A DNA stretch of 64,000 nt from Guyanagaster necrorhizus (lineage: Eukaryota; Basidiomycota; Agaricomycetes; Agaricales; Physalacriaceae), in NCBI RefSeq assembly GCF_019112545.1, contig NW_025064952.1:60226-124225 (forward strand), given 5' to 3'. Under the pieces are notes generated by a model. It was given only the letters and a program-made list of their open reading frames with translations, was not told the DNA's origin and made no database searches. Both the position numbers and the translations under genes were made by a program. Below are positions 1-10,931 of the stretch, one piece after another. Each line of letters starts with the position of its first letter. The stretch's first letter is position 1.

Positions 1-1560
1 CACTCGATCGACAGGCGAAGTCCAGATGGCCATCGTTGACTCACTCGATGACACAGACACTTTGCTCTTCTCTTCATCATCCTTCATTAGGTTGATTATC
101 GTCGTCTGTCTACGACAGACTAGGTGTGCGGCTGATACATTTAGATATTTTAGCTTCGTTTCCCCCACAAGGACTTCCTCATTGTCGTTGATGGTTATTG
201 CAACCCTAGGAAAGAGACGGACAGATGAAAGGCCTCGATAGTAAAGAGAGCGACAATAAAAACGACCTGCCGTATACAGTGACGTGACCGGGCCGATGTA
301 GCCATTGACATCTTCTATTTCTTCCGCCCTCTCTGCCCCTTCTTCCATATTTCACGTCGCTGAATATAATTCGGGGTGCGTGGTTCCATTTACACCTGAG
401 AGTTGATAACAACGCACTATCTTTCCCCTTGAAACCACAGTTATCTTCCAATAATTGCATATACTGTCACATTCATGGTTTGCAACGGTTTTCCTTAGGA
501 CCACATCTCCCCGATGATATACATACAGGCTCTGAATAGCGCCTTGGGCTTGGATCGGTAACACGATTGTCAGATAACTAGGACTTCTATCTATAAGTAT
601 AGTTCGACCTCATGGCTTACTGGTACTTGACGTCCAGTTTTAATCGAATGGAAAGCATCAACGTCTGTCTTCCGCCTCGCTAATATAACTTTTCGACATG
701 AGACTATCTCGAAAAAAGCATAGAGGCGTCCACTTTCTCGAGGTACACTTTCTCTAGGTACATTATTTCTGCCCTTATGATACTCGAAACTCACTGAGCA
801 TGCGACTCTAGTACGTCTGCTATACTTCTTGGTTCAGTACGCCCTGTATTAATGGTTATAAAGGTGGATCTGTTTTTTCGATTCGGATGATGCGAATACT
901 TGTGGCCTAAACGTGTACGCTCGTTGCTTATGCTCATTAATTCACTGTTAGTTTCAATTCTTGATATTTATCTGACCCTGAATCACTTTCTCTTGTGGTG
1001 AAATCAATCCTCTCATTTTCCTCAGCATCACTTTCTTCATACCAAAAATACCGGGATTCCTTTAATATAATTCTGATTCAAATCCAGCACACTCTAGTTC
1101 CTTCCAGTGTAAATTCGCTGGTACCCCCCACATACATAACACTTCTTTTCGATACCATCAGACGCTAACTATATCTAGGTCAAATTATCCAAGGGACCAT
1201 CAAGCATCCCGGAACAGAGAGTCTGGGTCGTGAGGTCTACGCCTCACGAATCTAAAGAGAAGCGGGGTGTACATATTATAGTTTCACTAATTGAAGCTTT
1301 GACCGTAATATGAAAATTTGTTATATCCTACAGGTCTCCTTCGTGATGATGAATTGTCCATCCTAAACGAGCTTGTATGGCCGATACCTTCTCCCAGCCT
1401 CTTTTGCAAAGTCAACGAGATTGTTACAAATTCCCAATGGACAACAGAAGAACATCAGCACCAGGTCAAAATATCAATCTCGTGAGTCGTTAGGCCATAA
1501 TTTCTCCATCATTGCATTAGTAAACCACACATTACATGTGGCAAAGTAATCTAAACGATG
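1..1560. other. No gene recognised
   Basis: Only short open frames without recognisable motifs, signal peptides or convincing splice chains are visible on either strand. The base composition is ordinary and no terminal repeats were found. The end of this stretch grades into the 3' flank shared by the duplicated units that follow. Confidence 0.5.
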
Positions 1561-2023
1561 TGCTTCAGACATACGATGATGGGTGTAACGATTATATTCC
1601 CTAGGCCGACATCCCAATGCAACGTTAATAGGGGGCTTGTAGTCTGTGCGGAATTAGCTATGTTGAAATTTGGACCAGCCTTGATGGCAGGGTCTCCCAC
1701 TTTTAAAGATCTCTCGCAGTACCACGCACTATAAAAGGGAGCGAGCTCGTTTTCTGAGTCGCAGTCGACTGAAAAGTAGTAAACTGTCTAACGTTTAGAC
1801 GACTGGGCTGAGATCGAGAAGATAGCCCGTGTGACGATGATGTAAGGGAATATCATCTACAATGCGTAAGGTTATAGGGCAGATATCTCCCGCTCATATT
1901 CGCCCTCAATCATATTCATGGCATCCAGAATGCATAAAAAATGTCTTTTTTGAATAGTTTCCCTGAACGAAATGGATTCTAAAATATATATAAGAACTAG
2001 CTACTGTATGATAAATGGTCTGA

Positions 2024-2771
2024 TTAATGTCCCATGAACCAAGGACCGGTACAACCCCGGAAAAATCTTACGAAGATGTTTGAGGAATAGAACACTGCAT
2101 TTGTGTACTTCTTCGGAAACGCATCTTTCTCCATTGTTAGAACGACCACTGGGCCGTACCATAAATTCTGTCGCTCAACAGAACCGGTGATGGCGACAAT
2201 CCTGTCATTCACATTGTTAGGGTCTTGCAAGCTCAGCTGCATTTGGTTCTTGAGGTACCAAAGCTCAAATGGTGGGTCGTCCCCATGTGCAGCGACCGTT
2301 CGACAGGCTAGTTCACCTGGAGGAAGGAAAGCATCCAGCTTCGGTATACAGTCCAGTATCTCGCCGTCGGTTCCGTGTTGGAATACGAAGGTGACAATAA
2401 TTGGTATGGTATAAGTGCCTAACACATTTATTTTGTGTGTGAGAATACCAGGACGAACTGAAGACGCACTGTTTTGGGGAAGTATGACACCTCGAATACT
2501 GTTGTGCCCTGGATGGTGATACATTATTTCCCGATCGATGATTGGACAATGATCATAATATCTGTGTTGGAGATGTGGGGCATCGGTGAAATGGTTTCGA
2601 AAGGACTGGATGCACGATTTTCAGTTGTTCGTTGGTGGGAAAATACTGGATGCGACGTACCGCGTAAATGCATATCTGGGAGCACCAGAATTGACCACAC
2701 TGACATACAGCGGCGGGGTCGCTTTCGACGAACATTTCTTTGCAGCCGTGGCAGGTGAATAGCACATACAT
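2024..2771 (-). pseudogene. Broken copy of MYND-like half zinc-motif gene
   Basis: This is the paralogue of the gene at 7349-8112. The first exon starts at the ATG at 2771 and encodes the same cysteine array, C-x2-C-x12-C-x1-C-x4-C-x3-C, followed by a YFPTNE segment. Three lesions show when it is compared with the other copy. The intron donor GTGAGT has become GTGCAT. The acceptor AAATAG has become AAATAATG. One base is missing about 70 bp into exon 2, after the PKTVRL segment, so the frame shifts. The C-terminal two thirds still reads open, including GDDPPFELW and the final GH. The function of the family is unknown; a metal-binding N-terminus is inferred. The alternative is a different splicing pattern that rescues the frame, which I could not find. 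Confidence 0.6.
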
Positions 2772-2828
2772 AATCGCCTGATATGTGGTAGTCCGGTGGT
2801 AGAGTCGATAAGGTGTGAATGATAGATA

Positions 2829-3150
2829 GTGTTTGTAATGTTGAGATTCGAAAAAGGCGGTTCGAGAGCGGGATCGTTGAGATGCCTTGTAGTAGACTGT
2901 TTAGTATTGAGAATCAACATGGGACTCTTAATTTATATAGGCCATCGAAAACGGTGCGACTCGATCAGAACAACAACAAACGCAAACTCAACACCTTGCC
3001 GGCGAAATAGGCGTGTATGCGAAATATTGACTCCTTTTTTGTCCTTGCCTTTAAGTGCGACCCGCAAAATTCCAGTGACAAACCTTGAATGGGCGCGTCA
3101 TGTAATGTACCGTGGCGGTGACAGAAGATATCACATGACCACGGTATCGC
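2829..3150. repeat. 5'-flank repeat of unit A
   Basis: About 320 bp just upstream of the broken gene is repeated at 10022-10245, 5050-5210 and inverted at 15285-15655, with a weaker match at 4117-4290. It includes a TATA-like stretch (tttatataggcc, about 2933-2944). It probably carries the promoter of the duplicated gene family, which is an inference from position only. Confidence 0.5.
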
Positions 3151-3686
3151 GAAGTCAGTCATTTACATTTTCGGACTTTTGCACATTCACCGGAACCACG
3201 ATGGTGATGGCTGATCGGCTGCTTTCTCTCGTGAGCGATCGTGATACATTCCATCTTATGATAAATGAATTATGAATCACTTCCACAGCAATGAGCTGGG
3301 AATGACTCATGCTTCTTTGCAGTTTTCGGTACTGTTCCTTTCCGATGTCGACGTATTACTTGAGTGATGCAAGGGAACGAACCACCTTATCATTCCATCG
3401 TACTCCGTCTCTGCGACAGTAGAATTTACATCCCATCGTCCTTACACTTGAATTTTTTGTTATCGCTCCTTGACAACGTTGCTCAACTGCCAAGTACATC
3501 TCCAGTGGGTTATTTTGTGCTCGTACGTACGAATTCCGTTTCATATGCCTGGAAAGCTAATCCATCTCTTCGTTTGTTTCAAGCCCATCAAGACCAGGCG
3601 TCGTTACGTCGGGCACTGCCGCAGGAAATCACTTAAGAGAGGACGCTCTGCAGTCGTACTCCTCTATCCTTCTTCCGACCACTATA

Positions 3687-4124
3687 ATGCTCGCAAAGGC
3701 TCTCATACTTGTCGCCTCCGTTATCTCGAATGCTATTCCATCTGCTCGTGTTGCGTTGCACACTGTGAAGATGGTTAATCAGTCAGTACATCACCACCTT
3801 ATGGATCTTACACTGTGCTGACTGTTGTATAGATATAGCACCAGAATTGTAAGTTTAGATTCGAGATTCAGCTCCAACTTTCTTATCACCCGGTCATCGT
3901 AGCTCACCCTAAGTCAGAATTTCACAGTTCTCTGGACCGGAACTGAAGAAACTGGCATGGGTCCCTTCGAATCGGCAATGGCGTGAGTTACTCTCCTTGT
4001 ATCACTGATTAATTGGTTCTCATTTCCTACCACGCTCGACAATGACGACTGTGGTTTTAACCACGTGTACTGTACCATTGTGGAAATCACTCTGAAAAAT
4101 CCTACGGTGCCCGGGGTTGACTGA
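3687..4124 (+). pseudogene. Remnant of small secreted cysteine-containing protein
   Basis: The ATG at 3687 opens a classical signal peptide (MLAKALILVASVISNA) followed by HTVKMVNQ. Two introns of about 50 bp with GT...AG ends (about 3783-3831 and 3850-3902) join it to a segment ending MGPFESAMA and a GTGAGT donor. The next expected exon is readable further on (DDCGFNHVYCTIVEITLKNP, stop at about 4122), but no AG acceptor lies in front of it, so the last intron cannot be spliced normally. The pattern resembles the small secreted 'glycopeptide' proteins of basidiomycetes, with a CG..N..C.IVE.TL.NPT C-terminus, but is shorter. The family assignment rests on memory of the motif and is tentative. 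It lies between tandem units A and B. Confidence 0.4.
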
Positions 4125-4290
4125 AAGAGGTGTGAATCACAATGTTGTCCGGGAAAGTTGCGATTCGAAAGGGGAAGTTTGAGTGAGCAGGATCTTTCAG
4201 AGGGTTTGTAAAGTTTTTAGCGTTGAGAATCAAGGTATAACCCTGAATTTATATCCACCACCAAAGGAGTTTGAGGTATGACTGGGATGA
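4117..4290. repeat. Diverged fragment of the 5'-flank repeat
   Basis: The stretch with aggtgtgaat, gcgattcgaaa and gcgttgagaatcaa follows the same order as 2812-2935 but is strongly diverged. It suggests that a further, older copy of the duplicated unit existed here. No coding sequence remains next to it. Confidence 0.35.
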
Positions 4291-4737
4291 ATCCTGATCC
4301 TGTTTCAGACTGAGACATCGACACAGATCGTTCGAGCACGCGATGTCCAAATTACCTGCAGATGTGAATCAATATTAGTCTGATTTAAGATAGCAGCTTG
4401 AATTGACCTCGACGAAAGGGCGACAAATCTAGACGTCAGGGCATAACTATGACATCGAATGCCCATCGATTTAGCGTGGCACAGGCCAACCAGCTTAATC
4501 TCGCTGTTTTTTTCATACAGCCCTCATGTATCTGCCTTTGAGCTTGGCTTGATTCTCGTTGTCCCAGATGTAGATCTGTTAACGAGCGGTATATTTTCTG
4601 CCCCTGTGACCGCTACTGCCCACTCTTACTCCGACTCAAGATTCATCCATGCATACAGTTGACACTCTGCTCCCTAATCTCACTACCTTGCACTGCCCAC
4701 CCCACCTGATCGTCCCCTGGCCGTTACATTTAGCAAA

Positions 4738-5210
4738 GTACATATAAACGACGTGCTCCAAACTTTCGATTCTGGGTCTTACGGGTATATTCCCTGGCCA
4801 GACATGCTGGTGAAATGTTAATACAGACATATAGTCTCCGCAGAATTAGTCAAGACGTTCAAGTTTTTGACCGGCGTCTGATTTTGCCACAATAGGGATC
4901 GACACCATAGAACGAGTCGCTCACGCTCAGAGATCTATGGCAGTCCCACGTATTGTGAAAGGGGGGAAGCTTCTTGGATTCTAGTCGCAGTTGAGTCCTG
5001 TATATCCTAATCTTCTCCAAGGTGGGAAACCGTCCAACGTTAAAACGATTGCATGGGCGAAATAACTGTGTATGCTAAATCTTGACTGTTTTTTTTTGGT
5101 CATCGCCTTTCAGTACTACCCCGCAAAATTCCAGTGACAAGCACTGAATCGGCGCGTCATATAGTGTACCATGGCAGTGACAGAAGATATCACACGGCCA
5201 CAGGATCGAC
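4738..5210. repeat. Tandem unit B, gene body deleted
   Basis: The first part (about 4738-5045) matches the 3' flanks of units A and C, for example catataaacgacg, gtatattccct and gacatgctggtg. At about 5050 it passes directly into the 5'-flank repeat (gtgtatgctaaatcttgact onwards). The roughly 1 kb that contains the gene in the other units is missing. The structure is that of an internal deletion of a duplicated unit. Confidence 0.5.
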
Positions 5211-5898
5211 GTTCTTTCGTCTGCTGGAAGTGTAGAAGCGTCGTGCGCTTATCATATTGGTACATTACTGTGCTATGATGAAGGACGTCGCTCAGGTTAG
5301 CCCGCGGTGGGCGAAGAAACAATGGGGCCACGAAGCTGCGAGGATCATCACTATGCTTGATGCGCGATGGACTCCCTGGTTAGGATGGCTTGAGACTCAG
5401 TTGGGTCAGGAGCGTTAGATTCAGGTTTTTGATTTACTGCCGCCGATCGACGCTGGAGACGATGACTTCAGCGCACGTCGGCGACTTTGAGACAGGTGTT
5501 CATGGAGGCCCTGATGGCTGGTGATAAAATTTGTGCTGCAGAGCCCGGTACAGAAGCGGGGCGCGTGAAAGATGCAGCGCTGCCGCAAAAATAACTGAGG
5601 AAGGTAAACTTCATGGCAGTGCAGCGACTGTCCGTCAGTCCCAGCCAGAGCATCGAGAATCTATCTATGCTTGAGGGTTATGCTCCGTTACCACTCAGTA
5701 CCACACTCTGAACCACACACGTAGTACGCGATCATGCTGAGCATCGTCGTGGAAAGGGCGGAAGATGAAATCCAGAGACAAGCCGTTTGCAAAGCCCTCC
5801 AAGATAGTGCACTGTTCGGTCAGTAACGATTGAAGATGGCTCTGAAACAGCAATGAGAAAATAGGGGGAGAAAGAGAAAGAGATGGGATTCCAGTTTT
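5211..5898. other. No gene recognised
   Basis: Several short open frames on the minus strand have no motif or splice continuity. Nothing else is seen. Confidence 0.4.
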
Positions 5899-6548
5899 TT
5901 ATGGTTCTCTGGCCTCCTTTTTTGTACCAATTACGGTGTCTCGTCCCTGGCCTATGTGCTCTTCGACATTGTCCATCAGCCAATCCAAGTATTCACGATA
6001 ATCGTTGTGGATTTGACCCTCGACTACGACCGATACCAAGAATTTTAGTAAATGAGTGAAATGACATCCAATGCGAGACTTACCTTCTTTGCCCTCCAGA
6101 TCCACTGTTCCCTCATTTGCTTCGGGAAATAATCCTCGCTCAACACTTCTTTCCACAAGACGACCTTTCGTTTACATCTTACTTGTGTTGTTGGGGGACA
6201 GCGCGTGCCGCGTTCGAGATCCCGTTCTCGAGTACACGATGACGCACTAAAGCGGAGCACCACGAACCTTTCTTTTTGCTATAATACCCAAAACTTTGTT
6301 CTCTCTTCGGCATTTGAGTTGACTTTGGCCTCTACGGACCTGTTGACCTCCGAGTCAATAACATCTGGCTGACCGTTCATGTCAGGAAGTCGGGTTTCCC
6401 ACCCTCTCCCTGTCAGGACCAAAATGGTCCTCGGGAGCACTCTCATTGGACTGGGAGTTCGGCTCAAGTGCAGACCGTCGCAAAAAATGGCGTCAATGGC
6501 GTGGGAGCTGGTCGTCTTGTCCTCTCCAACGTGAACGCTCGATGGCAT
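5899..6548 (-). CDS. Possible multi-exon gene of unknown function
   Basis: Three open segments on the minus strand can be linked by plausible introns. One begins at the ATG at 6548 (MPSSVHVGED...). A second carries VLSEDYFPKQMREQWIWRAK and is followed by a GTAAGT donor. A third contains YREYLDWLMDNVEEHIGQG. The segments have protein-like composition (Trp, Tyr, acidic and amphipathic stretches) and a convincing donor at the end of the second. The first and last exons are not secured and no family was recognised. It could be a fragment of a larger decayed gene. Confidence 0.3.
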
Positions 6549-7348
6549 TACTTCTGAGTTCTAGCTTCTCTGTTATTCCTTGACCTCATCCTATGTAGAC
6601 ACTCAAACAAAGACAGTTTGCTTTGACGTTTTGTTCCTTGCCAACTGACGTCGACTTCAGCTCTGCAGTTCAAAATCGGTCACCGGTATTCCATTCTGCG
6701 AAGGCGTCGTGGTAGAATAGATACTCGTTCCATCGCAGCGTGGTTTGCGCTCCACTCCTGGATAGGCTTAATTCAAGCACCTATGATCCTTTTTATGTTC
6801 AACAGATAAGTTCTTTTCGATACCACATAGGAGTCAGGTCGGTTGATACGTGCAGTGCATGCCTGTTTCGGTTCGGCGTTTATGCTCTGTACTTATATTG
6901 ATGACCTTGGATCCTCGTTATGCGAAGAGATGGATTTAGGTATTGGCAAAGTCCATATAAACGACGCGCTGCAGAGTTTAGATGCTGGGCGTCACGAGTA
7001 TATTCCCTGTGCAGACATGCTGGTGCAGCGTTAATACGAGCTTCTAATATCCACCGAATTAGCCAACACTTTCAAGTTTTCGACCGGCCTCTGGTCTTGC
7101 GATAGTCGGGACACCAACATTGAACGAGTCGTTCAGGTTCAAAGATGTCTTGCAGTCCCACGCATTGATAATCTAAGGGAAATGTCGTCCACAACGAGTA
7201 ACGCCATAGGCCAGATATATACCACTCATTTTCAATCTCAATCCTATTGGCGGCATAGAAGAATTCGTGAAAAACGGCTGCTTCAAACGGTTACTTTGAA
7301 CGAATCAGTACCTAAGAATAACTAACCGCTATATGATAAATGCTCTGA

Positions 7349-8112
7349 TTAATGTCCCACTAAAGAAACGAATGAGGGACCGGAATGAGTCATGAAAAAT
7401 CTTCTGAAAACGTCCAAGTGATGCCATTCTACATTTGTGTACTTCATCCAATATGCATCTCTGAGGACTATTAAAGCGATGACTGGGCCGTACCATAATT
7501 GCGGTAGCTCTTGGCAACCGGTAAGGCTGACAATCATGCGATTCATAGAATTGGGATCCTCCAGCCCCATCTGCATTTGGTTCTTGTGGCACCAAAGCTC
7601 AAAAGGCGGGTCGTCCCCTCGTGCACCAACTCTTCGACAGGCGAGCTTATCCCGAGGAATGAATTGGTCCAGCTGCGGTATACAGTCCAGTATCTTGCCG
7701 TTGGTCTCCTGTAAGGATAGGAACGTGAAAGGAACTTCTATAGGAGCAGTGCCTAACGCCTTTATTTTCAGTTTGAAAATACGAGGAATGAGGTGAAGAC
7801 GCACGGTCTTGGGGAAATATGAGTCCTCGAATACCGTCGTTCCATGGATCGTGATATACTATTTCCCGGTCGAGGTTTGGATAATAATCGAGAAACCCGT
7901 GTGCTACAAGTGGGGCGTCGATGATATGCTTTTGGTAGTACTGGACTCACGATTTTCGGTTCTTCATTCGTAGGAAAATATTCGAAGCCACGTACCACTT
8001 CTAGGCATCTTTGCAGGCACCAGAATGCACCACACTCACATACAGCGCGGGGTGCCAAGGTGACGTCTGTTGATCCGCAGCCGTAGCAGAATAATAGCAT
8101 AGAAATAGACAT
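7349..8112 (-). CDS. Small protein with MYND-like half zinc motif
   Basis: The model has two exons, 8112-7951 and 7858-7349, joined by a 92-bp intron with a GTGAGT donor and an AAATAG acceptor in phase 0. It gives about 223 residues. The N-terminus has cysteines at about residues 9, 12, 25, 27, 32 and 36 (C-x2-C-x12-C-x1-C-x4-C-x3-C). This is like the first half of a MYND finger but has no second half. The rest is a globular-looking domain of about 170 residues without transmembrane segments, with PFELW and WYGPV stretches that are also conserved in the broken paralogue. Exon 2 upstream of the splice has a stop (TAG) in frame, which supports the intron. The role is unknown. The 5' region is interrupted by an inserted element starting 86 bp upstream of the ATG, so expression may be altered. 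Confidence 0.6.
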
Positions 8113-8197
8113 AATTTCGTGATATGCAGTAATATCGTGGTGGAATCGATAAGGTGCGAATGATAGTGTCCGTAATGTTGAGATTCGAAAAAGGTGG

Positions 8198-10021
8198 TGA
8201 CATGCCCTCTCCATGTTCAGGCATGTAAAATTGCGAAAATTGCAAATACATGGACTGCATTCCAGTCCAGTAAGCATATAACAGAAAATAGGACTAGAGC
8301 ACACAGAAACCTAGCTATCATAATGCTAAACTGAAGTAACAATAAGCAGAGTGCATGGCCTAGTAACAGACTAATACCAGAGGGGTTAGGCTGCATGTGA
8401 GGTCTCAGCATTTGGCCCTAAATGTGCCAATACTATCATGAGAGGATATGCTAAAAATAAAAAGAATATGATCGAAACATGATCGGCAATTCTGATCCCA
8501 TTGATCAATGACGCACTGATGGAACATGCTTGAGAACAGAGATCCAGGACCCTAAGAAAGGTATCTGAATAACTGGGTGCTGAACAGAGAGACGCAATAA
8601 TGGCAACAAGGAGATAAGTAGAGGAATATTATGCTCAGAGATGAATAGCACATGTGCTGCTCAGAGACTCGCACACATACTAATGGTGCTTTAGCGCGCT
8701 TAACACAGCGAGGGACTCCGCATCATACCACGGTATGACATATACTATATTGGGAAAGTTAATTAATATATGCCAGGCCAGAAGCGGTGCGTTTCATGTG
8801 CCAGAGAGAATGTTGAGACACTAGAGAAGAGAACATAACTATTGTGGCTGACTCCAGACATGGGAGATAACCCCGGGGGTCCAGAACAGTTTACCGCTGT
8901 CAGAAATGTCACCGGGGAGATAAGAAAGCGAGTAGACCTGGCGAGGCCAGCTAGCCGATGTCAGCTAGTAAAGGAACAGCGGGCACAGTCATCGCCCNNN
9001 NNNNNNNNNNNNNNNNNNNNNNNNNNNNNNNNNNNNNNNNNNNNNNNNNNNNNNNNNNNNNNNNNNNNNNNNNNNNNNNNNNNNNNNNNNNNNNNNNNNN
9101 NNNNNNNNNNNNNNNNNNNNNNNNNNNNNNNNNNNNNNNNNNNNNNNNNNNNNNNNNNNNNNNNNNNNNNNNNNNNNNNNNNNNNNNNNNNNNNNNNNNN
9201 NNNNNNNNNNNNNNNNNNNNNNNNNNNNNNNNNNNNNNNNNNNNNNNNNNNNNNNNNNNNNNNNNNNNNNNNNNNNNNNNNNNNNNNNNNNNNNNNNNNN
9301 NNNNNNNNNNNNNNNNNNNNNNNNNNNNNNNNNNNNNNNNNNNNNNNNNNNNNNNNNNNNNNNNNNNNNNNNNNNNNNNNNNNNNNNNNNNNNNNNNNNN
9401 NNNNNNNNNNNNNNNNNNNNNNNNNNNNNNNNNNNNNNNNNNNNNNNNNNNNNNNNNNNNNNNNNNNNNNNNNNNNNNNNNNNNNNNNNNNNNNNNNNNN
9501 NNNNNNNNNNNNNNNNNNNNNNNNNNNNNNNNNNNNNNNNNNNNNNNNNNNNNNNNNNNNNNNNNNNNNNNNNNNNNNNNNNNNNNNNNNNNNNNNNNNN
9601 NNTGATTGGTTTTTGCTTAGAGCGTGAAGCTTTGAGTTGTGTATTGTGTGTGTTAGAGATTAGAGTTTATCTGAGCTGTGCTTGGGACGATTTGGAGAGT
9701 TTTGAGAGAGTGTTTCGACGTATTGTATTGAGCTGCAGTACCCTTTGCCTTGAGGCCCAGCAACACCAGTTGCCACCTACTGTTTTGATAAAACAAAAAG
9801 CTTTGAGACTTAGAGAAACCTCGGACTGTTGTAAGCGCGCTATTACTGTTCACGCACTGTGATCTCATTGAAGAAAACAATTACATTTGTTGAATACTAC
9901 TTTATCGCATTATAATCCCCCCACGAACTAAGAGTTTTGTGTGTGTGTTGGTGTGAGTGTGGTCAGCGGATAACGCTCTGCTGTATCCGTTTTCACCTTG
10001 TGCGCACTCAGGTACTCTTCA
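8198..10021 (-). mobile_element. LTR-like element X, copy 1 (contains gap)
   Basis: The element runs from TGACATGCCC at 8198 to ACTCTTCA at 10021, so it has TG...CA ends. It is flanked by GTGG (8194-8197) and GCGG (10022-10025), which reads as a 4-bp target duplication with one C-to-T change. The host sequence continues across it when compared with unit A. An inverted copy occupies 16872-16968 plus 33150-34921, and a truncated copy lies at about 15654-16082. No coding sequence is visible. Size and ends fit a solo LTR of about 1.85 kb or a non-autonomous LTR element. Part of it is unresolved (Ns). Confidence 0.6.
8998..9602. other. Assembly gap (Ns)
   Basis: A run of 605 Ns lies inside the repeated element. 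Open frames that cross it are meaningless. Confidence 0.99.
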
Positions 10022-10245
10022 GCGGTTTGTCGAGACGCGTTGTAGTAGACGGTTTAGGTCTGAGAATCCACGTGGGGCCCTGAAATTATATAGGCCAGCG
10101 AAAAGCGGTGCGACTCGATCAGAGCAACAACAAACTCAAACGCAATGCCTTGAAGGAGGGAGAATTTTGTGTGTATGCAAAATATTGACTCTCATTTTTA
10201 ATCGCCCTTCATTTCCACCCGAAAAATTCTTGTGACAAGCACTAA

Positions 10246-10900
10246 GACAGACTACAGAACTGCGAACAAGGTTCAGCAAAGGGACAGATCTCCGTTTTTC
10301 AGTGGCTGAAAACCGGAAACCGAAAGCTCAGTATAGCCGCCAAAACAAGTTGGACGAAGATGGAAAACTGTGACAGTTGTTGGCCGAATGCAAATTGAAG
10401 ACCCCGCAGCGGACTGAGCTTCCGAATGACCCTGGAAATAGTAGAGATGGCCGCAATGACAACACCGATATGAAATATAAATGATGATAGTCCATGAAGC
10501 ATAACTAGGGTCAGATGTTTAGTGACTGACGATCGAGGAAGTAAATTCGACTGGCGCTTCGAAAACAGATTGGTCAATTTACGTGGCGGCCGTGGAAATT
10601 AAATGTTCGGAAGCGCGGAAAAGTGAAATTGACGTCATGGGGCAATCAACGGGATCAACGGAATCAATTGCGTTGTCAAGGGCTGGAAAAACTCTAGATT
10701 TCCATTTTACCTCCCATTCGCCTTTTTTTTTTCCATGCAGGATCTTGGAGACTACGACGACGATGTTCCTCCAGCGGCGACACACAGCTGCGACAACAGG
10801 AGGCCGGCTGATGAAGAGGATGTCGACTATGTTCAAGCCGTCGCAGAGGGTAGTCGTGGGAAGGCGTGGAAGAGTTGGTATCAGAAGAAGAGGAGAAGAG
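10246..10900. other. No secure gene; upstream of F-box gene
   Basis: A hydrophobic 92-codon open frame on the minus strand (10299-10577) and several plus-strand frames are present without motifs. The plus strand near 10764-10848 could encode a basic N-terminal exon (MFLQRRHTAATT..., MSTMFKPSQR) of the following F-box gene, but I could not join it in frame. Confidence 0.4.
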
Positions 10901-10931
10901 CAAAGCGTCAGTGTCATCGAGTCAGTCATCG

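Larger units (their letters stand above)
1561..3265 (-). repeat. Tandem unit A (broken zinc-motif gene plus flanks)
   Basis: This segment is one of three related units. Its 3' flank (about 1600-2040) matches 6960-7370 and about 4740-5050. Its gene body matches 7349-8112. Its 5' flank (about 2829-3140) matches 10022-10240 and 5050-5200, and in inverted orientation about 15285-15655. Matches were seen by eye, for example the shared string around 2020-2033 and 7345-7358 and the 5'-flank string gaaatattgactc. The copies are clearly diverged, so the duplication is not recent. The unit carries a gene on the minus strand and reads as a segmental tandem duplication, not as a transposon, because no terminal repeats are evident. 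Confidence 0.6.
6951..10245 (-). repeat. Tandem unit C with inserted element
   Basis: This is the third and most complete copy of the duplicated unit. It holds a 3' flank (6951-7348), the intact gene (7349-8112) and a 5' flank that is split by the element at 8198-10021 and resumes at 10022-10245. The continuation of the 5' flank on both sides of the insertion is shown by comparison with unit A at 2829-3140. Confidence 0.6.

Noticed and set aside
8842..9627. Long open frames across the N gap
   Set aside because: They consist of undefined residues over the 605 Ns and carry no information.
10299..10577. A 92-residue hydrophobic protein on the minus strand
   Set aside because: It has no neighbouring exons, no motif and no second copy to compare with, so it is as likely to be a chance frame.
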